Positions 1 through 6,524 of a DNA stretch of 9,294 bases are shown here, one piece after another. This stretch comes from Chitinophagaceae bacterium (GTDB lineage: Bacteria; Bacteroidota; Bacteroidia; Chitinophagales; Chitinophagaceae). How positions within the stretch are numbered: position 1 is the stretch's first letter; each line of letters opens with the position of its first letter. The translations under genes and the position numbers were made by a program. Where the stretch lies: contig JANXWM010000212.1 in the NCBI GenBank assembly GCA_025351145.1, positions 1-9,294 on the forward strand, given 5' to 3'. Under the pieces are notes generated by a model. That model was not told where the DNA came from. It was given only the letters and a program-made list of their open reading frames with translations, and did not search any database.

Positions 1-1060
1 AATCAATAAATCCATCCGCATCATATTTAGGAAACATTAGCGTGTCCATACTAGTACCAAAATTGGATGCGTTAACAGAAATTAAGGTTGAAAGAGTCTT
101 GTCCTCAATATTTGAATTATCAGAATTGATAGATTTAATAATTAGCTCGAGTAAAAGCTTATTGTTTTCATGTAACTCCTTTGCTGACCAATAACCCATC
201 TGCCCATAAAAACAAAATGTTGGCACTTGACTTCTACTTAAAAATACTTGCTTTTTTGAGTTAATCTGCTTACTAAAGTCTTCTTTTATAAAGTCGTTAA
301 ACTTATCTTTCCAAAATTTATTTTTTGACGAAAAATATGCAGCAGTAGTAATTACATATTTTGAAGTAATGCTGATAAGCGAATCGCCTAATTTCTCTTT
401 TAAATAATTATCTACATCATCATTTTTTAGTCCCTCTTTTAACTTACTTATCAATAAATCAAATTCGCTTTTTTTATTATTAAGGATTAAAGTATCTCCT
501 TGAATTATAAAATTTTCTACAATAGTAGTAATAGGAAGTGAAGTACTTACTTTCTTAAGTTCGTCATTTTTTTTCTTAACCTCATCTGCCAAAAATATTT
601 TTTGAGCACCAAGACTATTAATCTCGGAAGATAATTTGCTTTTTTGTTTTTGGTAATCTATAATTTTTTCATCACTATTTCTTACAGCGTTACCTAATGA
701 TGAAGTATCCGATATCAAACTTTGTTTTTCTTTTTGTAGTTCTTGTTGACTATTGCTTAAAGTTTCGTTTTCATTGGCTAGTTGTATATTTCGCTTATTC
801 AAAGTATCCTTTCGTTCTTGAAAAGATGTAACCTCAATTTGTAAGTCATGTTTTTGATTTTCTAATTTGACTGATGTAGCACTAAAATATCCTGTAAAGA
901 GACCAATTAATATCGTAGAAATAACTGTAAGAGTTGGTAGAATAACGGAGAGGTTCTTAATAAACCAATGTTTTTTCTTTTCCTCAATTTCAAATTGAAG
1001 TTTCTCTATTTCTCTTCTAAGCTTTAGTTTTTCGAGTTCTTCTTTTGTAAGCTCTTCCAT
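1..1060 (-). CDS. Membrane-anchored coiled-coil protein, partial (C-terminus beyond window)
   Basis: The frame is open from an ATG at 1060 to the left edge, giving about 353 residues without a stop, so the C-terminus lies outside. Residues 1-31 are charged and helical (MEELTKEELEKLKLRREIEK). Residues about 36-58 form one hydrophobic membrane segment (LSVILPTLTVISTILIGLF). Residues about 64-185 are a long Lys/Glu/Gln-rich heptad-like coiled coil. After residue 190 comes a more globular, unrecognised region. The likely topology is a single-pass inner-membrane protein with a large soluble coiled-coil part; which side it faces cannot be told. I do not recognise the family and assign no function. 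It follows rtcB on the same strand but is separated from it by a strong terminator and a dispersed repeat, so it is probably a separate transcription unit. The existence of the gene is well supported; its role is unknown. Confidence 0.85.
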   Translation of the reverse strand, partial: MEELTKEELEKLKLRREIEKLQFEIEEKKKHWFIKNLSVILPTLTVISTILIGLFTGYFSATSVKLENQKHDLQIEVTSFQERKDTLNKRNIQLANENETLSNSQQELQKEKQSLISDTSSLGNAVRNSDEKIIDYQKQKSKLSSEINSLGAQKIFLADEVKKKNDELKKVSTSLPITTIVENFIIQGDTLILNNKKSEFDLLISKLKEGLKNDDVDNYLKEKLGDSLISITSKYVITTAAYFSSKNKFWKDKFNDFIKEDFSKQINSKKQVFLSRSQVPTFCFYGQMGYWSAKELHENNKLLLELIIKSINSDNSNIEDKTLSTLISVNASNFGTSMDTLMFPKYDADGFID

Positions 1061-1080
1061 TGGTTTAAATAATTAGTAGT

Positions 1081-1135
1081 ACGTATTATAATTATTCTAC
1101 AATTTATAGTAATGATTTATTTTTTACAATATTTT
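1081..1135 (-). promoter_or_regulatory. Possible Bacteroidota-type promoter for the coiled-coil gene
   Basis: Reading the minus strand, a TTG (near 1131) is followed 18 nt later by TATAAATTG (near 1110-1102), upstream of the ATG at 1060. This resembles the Bacteroidota sigma-ABfr pattern (TTG, then TAnnTTTG about 19-21 nt later) but does not match the -7 box exactly. A terminator further upstream means this gene does need its own promoter. The call is weak. Confidence 0.25.
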
Positions 1136-1155
1136 TTGCTCACATTGTTTCCATC

Positions 1156-1210
1156 AGTACAAGTGTGCGACGCAACGAAGCCCAATAGTACCACTGCAGC
1201 TTGGTACATA
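1156..1210 (+). repeat. Dispersed intergenic repeat R1, copy 1
   Basis: The core 1157-1176 reads GTACAAGTGTGCGACGCAAC, and the same core recurs at 4741-4760 (one mismatch), 6086-6105 (identical) and, inverted, at 2809-2828 (several mismatches). This copy continues into an inverted repeat, GTACCA (1188-1193) with TGGTAC (1202-1207). It lies between rtcB and the next gene. Copy 3 shares the flank with the AATAGTACCACT block, so copies 1 and 3 form one subtype. Confidence 0.8.
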
Positions 1211-1244
1211 AAAAACATACAACGCAAAAATTATTACGTTGTAT
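1209..1244 (-). terminator. Intrinsic terminator of rtcB, possibly bidirectional
   Basis: A perfect 8-bp stem, ATACAACG (1217-1224) with CGTTGTAT (1237-1244), encloses a 12-nt A/T-rich loop. On the minus strand it is followed at once by GTTTTTT, and it begins 8 nt past the rtcB stop. On the plus strand it is followed by TTTTAA, but no plus-strand gene needs it. Confidence 0.75.
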
Positions 1245-1252
1245 TTTAATTG

Positions 1253-2713
1253 TTACTCCCCTTCCACTCCTTGCTCCCCTTTAGGGGATTGGGGCTTATT
1301 CTTTCTCGTTCTGTTCGTCTCCGCGCCGCACATCTTTACAATCTTTGGCGTGAACTTGCCCACCACATCAACCAATGCTTTCTGATGTTGCATCACCACT
1401 TCAATATCCTTGTACGCAAATGGCGCTTCATCTAAACCGCCGCCGAGCAATTTTACATTGTGTTTGGCGAGTTCTTCTTTCAATGCATTGTGCGTAATGT
1501 TTGCCATGGCTTGTGTGCGGCTCATCTTTCTGCCGGCACCATGCGATGCGGAGTTGATGCTGGCTTCTTCGCCTTTGCCTTTTACAATAAAGCCGGGCGC
1601 CGTCATGCTGCCGGGAATAATACCCAACACATTTTTACCGGCAGGCGTAGCACCTTTGCGATGCACGATCACTTCTTTGTTATCATACATTTCTTTCCAT
1701 GCAAAGTTGTGATGATTCTCCACCATCTTCATTGGCTTGCGACCTAACTGCTTTGCAATTTTTGCATGTATCACGTGGTGACAAGCACTTGCATAATCAC
1801 CCGCCAGATTCATAGCCAGCCAGTATTCCATGCCTTCCGCTTCATCAAGCGTTAACCACGCAAGATGTTTTGCTTCTTGCGGCAAATGACGTTTACTTAT
1901 GGCAAGACGTGTGTAATGATTCGCAATGTTTGCACCCAATCCACGTGAACCGCTATGCGTTACAAAGCCAACATATTTTCCGGCAGGCACATTCAGCACA
2001 GCATCTGTTTCATCAATTTCAATAATACCAAACTCTGCAAAGTGATTACCACTTCCTGATGAGCCCAACTGTTTCCATGCACGTGCATGCAAGCCTTTTA
2101 GTAAAGGCAACTCGAAGAACAATTTGTTGTCCATCACTTCATGTTCCGGCGAATGCTGAAACTGTGCACCGCTGCCAAATAAAGTGGCTTCACCGAGTTC
2201 ACGCACAAAGAATGCTTCACGCTGCGTAAGATCTTTCACATCTATATCAAAAATGCTCAGGCACATACGGCAGCCAATGTCAACACCAACGCCATAAGGT
2301 ATTACAGCGTTTTCAGTTGCAAGCACGCCACCAATAGGCAGGCCATAACCATGGTGCGCATCGGGCATTAATGCACCCGCAATTGCCACCGGCAATTTTG
2401 CTGCGGTGTACATCTGGTGCATAGCACCTTCTTCAATAAATTCCCTTCCGAAAATGTTGAAATGAACACCATTGTTGTTTAAAGAAATCTCTGCTTCTTC
2501 GGGTATCTCTTTTACTATTAATTTTTCTGCTATCAATGCCAGCACTGCATCGTTGGAATATTCCACCGGTGATGCCAGTACGGCTTCTAAAATTTTCATC
2601 GCTTCCTCCTTTGTGTGATGTTTATAATTTTTTTCCATCACGTTCATAGCAACACTTATTACCGGCCCTTCGGGGTAACCGATGGCCCGTAATTCTTTGC
2701 CTGTTAATTTCAA
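1253..2713 (-). CDS. rtcB: RtcB, GTP-dependent RNA 3'-phosphate/2',3'-cyclic-phosphate to 5'-OH ligase
   Basis: At 486 aa this has the usual length of bacterial RtcB. The enzyme joins RNA ends carrying 2',3'-cyclic phosphate or 3'-phosphate to 5'-OH ends, using GTP and Mn2+, through an enzyme-His-GMP intermediate; it acts in tRNA splicing and in repair of nuclease-cut RNA. Family signatures in order: MPDAHHGYGLPIGG (116-129), GVDIGCRM with the metal-binding Cys148 (143-150), SGSGNHF (219-225), THSGSRGLG (252-260), ENHHNF (332-337), VHRKGATPA with His351 in the place of the guanylated His (350-358), IPGSM (366-370) and SHGAGRKMSR (390-399). All look intact, so it should be active. The best start is a TTG at 2713 behind a weak AGGAAAG; the protein begins MKLTGKELRAIGYPEG, and no in-frame ATG occurs until Met23. 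The last ~15 residues (NKPQSPKGEQG and beyond) are encoded by an intergenic palindromic repeat that has become coding. No rtcA or rtcR is visible nearby. Confidence 0.97.
   Translation of the reverse strand: MKLTGKELRAIGYPEGPVISVAMNVMEKNYKHHTKEEAMKILEAVLASPVEYSNDAVLALIAEKLIVKEIPEEAEISLNNNGVHFNIFGREFIEEGAMHQMYTAAKLPVAIAGALMPDAHHGYGLPIGGVLATENAVIPYGVGVDIGCRMCLSIFDIDVKDLTQREAFFVRELGEATLFGSGAQFQHSPEHEVMDNKLFFELPLLKGLHARAWKQLGSSGSGNHFAEFGIIEIDETDAVLNVPAGKYVGFVTHSGSRGLGANIANHYTRLAISKRHLPQEAKHLAWLTLDEAEGMEYWLAMNLAGDYASACHHVIHAKIAKQLGRKPMKMVENHHNFAWKEMYDNKEVIVHRKGATPAGKNVLGIIPGSMTAPGFIVKGKGEEASINSASHGAGRKMSRTQAMANITHNALKEELAKHNVKLLGGGLDEAPFAYKDIEVVMQHQKALVDVVGKFTPKIVKMCGAETNRTRKNKPQSPKGEQGVEGE
1274..1297 (+). 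repeat. Short palindromic repeat R2, copy 1 (inside the rtcB 3' end)
   Basis: CTCCCCTTTAGGGGATTGGG followed by GCTT. It contains the palindrome CCCCTTTAGGGG and is translated antisense as part of the C-terminal tail of RtcB. Related copies lie at 2728-2750, 6339-6371 and 6726-6749. Confidence 0.75.
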
Positions 2714-2727
2714 CTTTCCTATATTAT

Positions 2728-2750
2728 GCCCCCATCTCCTAAAGGGGAGT
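2728..2750 (-). repeat. Short palindromic repeat R2, copy 2, just upstream of rtcB
   Basis: On the minus strand it reads ACTCCCCTTTAGGAGATGGG then GGC, the same consensus as copy 1. It ends about 15 nt before the rtcB TTG start, so it would lie in the 5' leader of the mRNA, where its CTCC/GGAG hairpin could influence initiation. Confidence 0.7.
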
Positions 2751-2776
2751 TATTATTTTTTGTTATTAATTTTTTT

Positions 2777-2828
2777 GATGCCAGCGATATATTTTCATGG
2801 CATCGGTTGTTGTGTCACTCACTTGTAC
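2777..2828 (-). repeat. Dispersed intergenic repeat R1, copy 2 (inverted)
   Basis: The core GTTGTGTCACTCACTTGTAC (2809-2828, plus strand) is the reverse complement of the R1 core with a few substitutions. Next to it is an inverted repeat, GATGCCA (2777-2783) with TGGCATC (2798-2804). Copy 4 shares the GATGCCATnAAAATnTAT flank, so copies 2 and 4 form a second subtype. The interval 2714-2927 holds only this repeat and R2 copy 2; I see no gene there. Confidence 0.75.
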
Positions 2829-2927
2829 GTTCGGAAGTTTTATGAGCTTTTACCGAAGCGTAGGTTTGAACCAATCTGGTAAATAATTTTTCATTTTTAA
2901 GTTGTAATTTGCAGTAAATATTTTGCT

Positions 2928-3140
2928 ATGGCTACAGCAACTGTTAAAACAAAAAAAACTGTGCGTTCTAAACGCAAATCAAAAGCAAAGGCTAAGCCCA
3001 TGACCAAACTTGAAATGGTTCAAAAAATGTTTGCTGATCAAAAGATAATCAGGGAAGCAATTCAGAACGGCGTTTCACTTAAAGAACTTGAAAAAACACA
3101 TGGCTTCAAATTTGCACGTCTACGACCTCTTAATCATTGA
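2928..3140 (+). CDS. Small basic protein of unknown function (70 aa)
   Basis: An ATG at 2928 opens a 70-aa frame. Residues 1-25 are Lys/Thr/Ala-rich and resemble a disordered nucleic-acid-binding tail (KKTVRSKRKSKAKAKPM). Residues 26-65 look helical, and IREAIQNGVSLKELEKTHGF (41-60) has the rhythm of a small helix-turn-helix. I do not recognise a named family. Its last 41 nt overlap the start of the next gene in a different frame, an arrangement typical of translational coupling; a regulator or antitoxin-like partner is possible but not shown. No clear Shine-Dalgarno or perfect -7 box is visible; the nearest TATTTTG is too close to the start. Reality of the gene is likely, function unknown. 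Confidence 0.6.
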   Translation: MATATVKTKKTVRSKRKSKAKAKPMTKLEMVQKMFADQKIIREAIQNGVSLKELEKTHGFKFARLRPLNH

Positions 3141-3594
3141 TGACCTTACATTTCAGTTCACTACTCAAAATGGTGATGAATACAAGTGTTATTTTCTTAG
3201 TTATGGAGAATACTTCACTGCATATCCCGAAATAGCTTCTAAAATTTTCGCCTTTAATCTTGATCTACTCCATAAAAATGAGATTACTAAACAAAAGGGC
3301 GTTGATAAAAAGCTTGCCTTCACTATAGTTTCAATCATCAAGAATTTTCTTGCATCTAAAATCAATGCAGTTGTTTATATATGCGATAACACTGATGTGC
3401 GTCATGCTGTAAGGTTCGATAAATTTACCGGTTGGTTTGCAGATTATGACGATGGCAACTATATACAAATCACCGGATACATAAAAGCATACGGGTCAGA
3501 ATACTACAATGCGCTTTTACTGCATAAAGACAATAAGAAAAAGAACTCTTTTATCCGCGCTTTCCAGGAATTGAATGACCAAACGCCGAAGTAA
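3100..3594 (+). CDS. DUF6169-like protein
   Basis: The ATG at 3100 gives 164 aa; an in-frame TTG at 3088 would add four residues, and I prefer the ATG. Conserved-looking stretches are DLTFQFTTQNGDEYKCYF near the N-terminus (15-32), the DKKLAFTIVSIIKNFL helix (69-84) and VVYICDNTDVRHAVRFDKF (91-109). These match my memory of the Bacteroidota family DUF6169, small soluble proteins of unknown function; the match was not searched. There is no signal peptide or membrane segment. The gene overlaps the 70-aa gene by 41 nt, so the two are probably translated from one mRNA. It is convergent with the DUF5677-like gene, with only 57 nt between them and no obvious terminator hairpin. It is one of two plus-strand genes in an otherwise minus-strand region and may be an insertion. 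Confidence 0.75.
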   Translation: MASNLHVYDLLIIDDLTFQFTTQNGDEYKCYFLSYGEYFTAYPEIASKIFAFNLDLLHKNEITKQKGVDKKLAFTIVSIIKNFLASKINAVVYICDNTDVRHAVRFDKFTGWFADYDDGNYIQITGYIKAYGSEYYNALLLHKDNKKKNSFIRAFQELNDQTPK

Positions 3595-3651
3595 TTAGTT
3601 TTAATAGTACACGCATAGTGGCCTCCTTTGGTTTTAGCTGTCATTGAGCAT

Positions 3652-4560
3652 TTACATTTCTTTTCTGTATTCTTGAGCTTTTGTAACAATAGGAAAGAAA
3701 TTATCTGCATATTTTTTTGGCTCGGCAACTTTATTTTGCAAAAAAAGTAAACAACATCTTTCGATTAATAGAATTGCATTATTAGCAATTACTACCAACT
3801 GTCTTATGTCTCTTAAAGAGCTGATTCCAAAAGTACTTTCATCGTTAGGTTCTAAATTGGGATGAACTAAATCTTCACCGTGAGAATATGCAGAGCAGTC
3901 TCTGTAAATAAATTCATATAATGCAGTCTCCTTTAATGTAATCATTATTCCTTCTGCATTTTTTGGACCGTCAAACAATTCATACCAATATTTAACCTTA
4001 TAATTTTTGCCACTAACTTTCGTTTTCGCTGTTTCAATTCTACCATATTCTTTTTTGATCTCTTCGTAATCAGGATCATTAATTGTTTCATTAATTTTCC
4101 TTATGTTATCAATATAAATTTCTTTTTGGTCTTTGCCCAAATCCATTCCATTTAAGTGTTTATCATTTTTTAGTCTTTGGTAAAAGCTTCCACCTTTGTT
4201 TGGATAAGCTAAATTCTCATAGTAATCTCTTTTTCTAATTTCATTATGATATAATAGCTGTAGGGATTTTCTATCTTGATTTTCTTTAAACAAAAAGTTT
4301 AGCTGGAAATAGCTTTCAAACAATGTTCTTAACAACGGTTTACAAGCATTGATACATCCAATTTTAATAAGTTCACTAATTGCATCTCCTGCTTCAATTA
4401 TTTGTCTGAAAAGAAAATAAGAAGCATAGTCTTTTCTCAAGTTCGTTTTATCATTGATTTTTTCAATTAAAATTGTCAGTCCATTTTCTACAAATCTGTT
4501 TATCAAATCTGAATATCTAGTAAGATCCTCTTTCTCTTGTTCATTGTATTCTTGATACAT
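3652..4560 (-). CDS. DUF5677/HEPN-like protein
   Basis: 302 aa from an ATG at 4560, largely alpha-helical and AT-rich in codon use. KPLLRTLFESYFQLNFLF (74-91) matches the central helix pattern typical of DUF5677 proteins. YRDCSAYSHGE (219-229) contains Arg220 and His227, an R-X6-H arrangement like the RX4-6H motif of HEPN ribonucleases, some of which cut tRNA anticodon loops. Family assignment is by pattern memory; nuclease activity is inference only, because many DUF5677 members are uncharacterised. No membrane segment or signal peptide is present. It starts 10 nt after the stop of a decayed TOBE fragment and is convergent with the DUF6169-like gene. If it does cut RNA, RtcB two genes away could reseal the product, but gene order alone does not show a pairing. 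Confidence 0.75.
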   Translation of the reverse strand: MYQEYNEQEKEDLTRYSDLINRFVENGLTILIEKINDKTNLRKDYASYFLFRQIIEAGDAISELIKIGCINACKPLLRTLFESYFQLNFLFKENQDRKSLQLLYHNEIRKRDYYENLAYPNKGGSFYQRLKNDKHLNGMDLGKDQKEIYIDNIRKINETINDPDYEEIKKEYGRIETAKTKVSGKNYKVKYWYELFDGPKNAEGIMITLKETALYEFIYRDCSAYSHGEDLVHPNLEPNDESTFGISSLRDIRQLVVIANNAILLIERCCLLFLQNKVAEPKKYADNFFPIVTKAQEYRKEM

Positions 4561-4570
4561 ATTTCTCTTT

Positions 4571-4699
4571 TTAAACTTTTATTAAATAAACTTCCTCCCC
4601 AACCTCCCACTCATTCCTCATCATCCTTACCACTATATTTAAATCATTCACCAATACTTCTGCTTCGTAAAAACTTCCCCAGAAACTTATCTTTTGCAC
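4571..4699 (-). pseudogene. Remnant: C-terminal TOBE domain of an ABC-transporter ATPase
   Basis: The minus strand encodes VQKISFWGSFYEAEVLVNDL, then continues with NIVVRM and WEVGEEVYLIKV and a TAA stop at 4573-4571. The pattern (I-x-F-x-G-x-x-Y-E, then V-R, then V-G-E-x-V-Y-L at the very end) is that of the C-terminal TOBE domain of spermidine- or iron-type ABC ATPases. Only about 42 codons remain, behind an in-frame stop at 4708-4706; no Walker or signature motifs precede it. It is best read as the tail of a deleted gene. A short genuine ORF from GTG at 4699 cannot be fully excluded. Confidence 0.5.
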
Positions 4700-4739
4700 C
4701 TTGGATTAATCTCCTCCTTTGCTCAATATATAATCCAAC

Positions 4740-4793
4740 AGTACAAGAGTGCGACGCAACGATGCTTAATAGTACCACTAAAGCTAAGTACAT
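4740..4793 (+). repeat. Dispersed intergenic repeat R1, copy 3
   Basis: The core at 4741-4760 is GTACAAGAGTGCGACGCAAC, followed by the AATAGTACCACT block shared with copy 1 and a partly decayed GTAC/GTAC inverted repeat. It lies between the slipin gene and the TOBE remnant. The rest of 4700-4893 shows no gene. Confidence 0.75.
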
Positions 4794-4862
4794 AATTTGT
4801 CTGAAAGTGGATTTGGAAAGATTTACAAGTTTAAAGGCATTGTTTTTATTTCCTTAAAATCT

Positions 4863-4889
4863 ATTCAATCCCCCAAATCCCGGTTCAGA
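4863..4889 (-). repeat. Short G-rich motif after the slipin stop
   Basis: On the minus strand, GTCTGAACCGGGATTTGGGG followed by GATTGAA begins about 4 nt after the slipin stop. It resembles a motif I recall as widespread at gene ends in Bacteroidota. It occurs once in this window, so its repeat status rests on memory. No intrinsic terminator is seen here. Confidence 0.35.
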
Positions 4890-4893
4890 CTTG

Positions 4894-5991
4894 TTATTTC
4901 TGCGGCACAAATATCTGCTTCAACTGTTCTATCAAAACGCCGTTACCGCTTACGCTGATGTTGTTGATCTTCTCTGCAATCTTCTCTACATATTCCATCT
5001 CTTTCAACTTGAACAGCATGCTGTTTTCTTCCATCAGTTTTGCAGTGTTCAGCAAGGTGCGTGTGCTGGCAGTTTCTTCACGGCGCATGATGATGTTGGC
5101 CTGTGCTTTTTTCTCGGCGATCAATACCTGGTTCATAATTTCTTTTACATCACCAGGCAAAATAATATCGCGGATACCGAAACCTGTTACTTCCACACCC
5201 AATGCCAAAGCCTTACCGGCAGCGGCTTTCAGGATGTAAGGCGCAATGGTTTCTTTTTTCTCCAGCAACTCATCGAAGCTGTATGCGCCAATGTATTCAC
5301 GCAATGCCAACTGAAAAGCCACATACAATTGTTTGTCGTATTCTTTGTTTTGCAGCAACGCTTTTTCAATGTCAACCACTTTGTATTGTGCCTGCCCGTT
5401 GATACGCAATGCAGCTTTATCTTTTGTCAATATTTCCTGTCCGTTTATTTCAATTTGCTGCATACGCATATCTGTTTTTGCAACAATAACTGCGATGCTG
5501 TTCTTCCACCAATAGTAAACACCACTATTTAAAGTTTGCACATAATTACCATCAACAAGCAAGAGCGCTTTCTCATGGCTGTCGACAGTTACGTTGCGCA
5601 AATAAGGCGCCAATAATTTGTGCTGCAATGTGGCACGGCCAATGTTTTCAGTGATCTCTATTTTGCTGATATCGGCACGTACAAAATCGTACTGCACAAT
5701 ACTTTTCCAGAAGGTGTAACGGCCTTCAGTTAATACCTGTTTCAGCAAACCATTTTCGTACTGCAACACAATTTCAGTGTTGCTAACTTCAACTACATGC
5801 AATGCTTCAGCCACCGCAATATCCTGCAGTAAGATGTTCAATTCGATGGGTGGCTGAAATTGTTTTGTAAGATCATAGATCATTACCTCTTCGTTCCACA
5901 ACCAGTAATCGCCTGGTTTCAAGATACGCCTGTACTCCCCACGCCTGAATACCAAACCAATTTGGTAGGCGTTAATTATTACATTTTTCAT
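4894..5991 (-). CDS. Slipin / SPFH (band 7) family protein, RtcB-neighbourhood type
   Basis: 365 aa from an ATG at 5991. The SPFH core spans about 140-320 and includes the Ala-rich AAAGKALALGVEVTGFGIRD (256-275) and the helix IAEKKAQANIIMRREETAST (291-310), both typical of slipins/prohibitins; such proteins oligomerise on membranes. The usual N-terminal membrane hairpin is missing: the protein starts MKNVIINAYQIGLVFRRGEY. Before and within the core the pattern G-x-Y-x-x-x-L-x-x-G-x-Y-x-x-W occurs three times, at about 18-32, 80-95 and 148-162, suggesting repeated beta modules. Slipins of this kind are known neighbours of rtcB in bacterial RNA-repair loci, where their role is unresolved. Here rtcB lies downstream on the same strand, but two plus-strand genes and the DUF5677-like gene sit between. 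Two further ATGs overlap the start in other frames. Confidence 0.85.
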   Translation of the reverse strand: MKNVIINAYQIGLVFRRGEYRRILKPGDYWLWNEEVMIYDLTKQFQPPIELNILLQDIAVAEALHVVEVSNTEIVLQYENGLLKQVLTEGRYTFWKSIVQYDFVRADISKIEITENIGRATLQHKLLAPYLRNVTVDSHEKALLLVDGNYVQTLNSGVYYWWKNSIAVIVAKTDMRMQQIEINGQEILTKDKAALRINGQAQYKVVDIEKALLQNKEYDKQLYVAFQLALREYIGAYSFDELLEKKETIAPYILKAAAGKALALGVEVTGFGIRDIILPGDVKEIMNQVLIAEKKAQANIIMRREETASTRTLLNTAKLMEENSMLFKLKEMEYVEKIAEKINNISVSGNGVLIEQLKQIFVPQK

Positions 5992-6085
5992 TTCATTTTT
6001 TTATGTTTTAAATAATTAATTTCTCTTTAACCCGGATTTTGCAGTCGGGTGTATTGGCTGTTGAAAGCTCATGTATTGTTCTAAT

Positions 6086-6137
6086 GTACAAGTGTGCGAC
6101 GCAACAGCCGATGCCATTAAAATCTATTGTGGGGCTC
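6086..6137 (+). repeat. Dispersed intergenic repeat R1, copy 4
   Basis: The core at 6086-6105 is identical to copy 1. The flank GATGCCATTAAAATCTATTG matches copy 2, including a decayed version of its inverted repeat. It lies about 95 nt upstream of the slipin start, in the antisense orientation to that gene, whereas copy 2 lies upstream of rtcB in the sense orientation. Confidence 0.8.
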
Positions 6138-6445
6138 AAAAAATTTCTACTGCAAAATTTGTATTTAAAAGCTTTTGTTATCACCCACCTTGTGCACGCG
6201 GAAAAGGTTTTCAATTGTTTTATTTATACCAGTTATTTTATACCGCACTGCTTAAGCATCCTAAGCCGTGTAGCATTTAATAAGTGATGCAATAATTTCA
6301 ATATTTAGCACCTTCTGCAGGCATTCACACGGTTGCAGCCTCACCCAAACTCTCTCCAAAGGAGAGGGCTTTCCTGAGATCGCAGGATGATAACATTAGC
6401 TTTCATTTCCACCATTTTTTTGAAGCGGTGTACTTCTTTTACCTA
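6138..6445. other. Intergenic stretch without a recognisable gene
   Basis: Between R1 copy 4 and the tRNA-like units I find no convincing protein gene on either strand. It contains R2 copy 4 (6339-6371) and a small possible hairpin, GCTTA/TAAGC, near 6252-6268. No T-arm-like TTCRA sequence with flanking stems was found downstream of the tyrosine-type 5' half on the minus strand, which matters for interpreting that unit. Confidence 0.5.
6339..6371 (-). repeat. Short palindromic repeat R2, copy 4 (variant)
   Basis: On the minus strand, AGCCCTCTCCTTTGGAGAGA followed by GTTTGGGTGAGG. It has the same architecture as the R2 family (C-rich, TTT, G-rich palindrome, then a G-rich tail) but is a more diverged variant, with the palindrome CTCTCC/GGAGAG. 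Confidence 0.55.
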
Positions 6446-6517
6446 AAGCATTTACAGTGCTTTGCGTTTACCCATTCCGCCATCCCGGTATAACCCGGGA
6501 GTGGGAGTCGAACCCAC
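6446..6517 (-). tRNA. Rearranged class II tRNA-Tyr-like unit (GTA), 3' half before 5' half
   Basis: On the minus strand a T-arm, GTGGG TTCGACT CCCAC (6517-6501), and a 3' acceptor strand TCCCGGG (6500-6494) come first. Four nt (TTAT) follow, then a 5' acceptor strand ACCGGGA (6489-6483), a Leu/Tyr-like D-arm with GCG/CGC stem (6480-6464), and a perfect anticodon arm AAGCA CTGTAAA TGCTT (6462-6446) with anticodon GTA. The acceptor strands pair in 6 of 7 positions (A1 opposite G72). No T-arm or matching acceptor strand follows the 5' half within about 100 nt, so the only 3' half available lies upstream. After the anticodon arm comes a possible variable-arm strand and a GAAGT/GCTTC hairpin. The alternative is two broken tRNAs side by side. 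The tRNA parts are clear; function as one permuted gene is uncertain. Confidence 0.5.
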
Positions 6518-6524
6518 ATGATTG

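Noticed and set aside
2853..2880. T-loop-like GGTTCAAACC on the minus strand
   Set aside because: Flanking bases do not form a T-stem and no acceptor or D-arm fits.
2682..2882. Short frames at 2682-2882 (+) and 6008-6214 (-) sharing GIGCCVxHLY
   Set aside because: The shared peptide is only the translation of repeat R1; similar peptides also appear from the other copies, with stops nearby.
4891..5532. Plus-strand 213-codon frame
   Set aside because: It lies antisense to the clear slipin gene; the Phe/Cys/Gln-rich composition is typical of a shadow frame.
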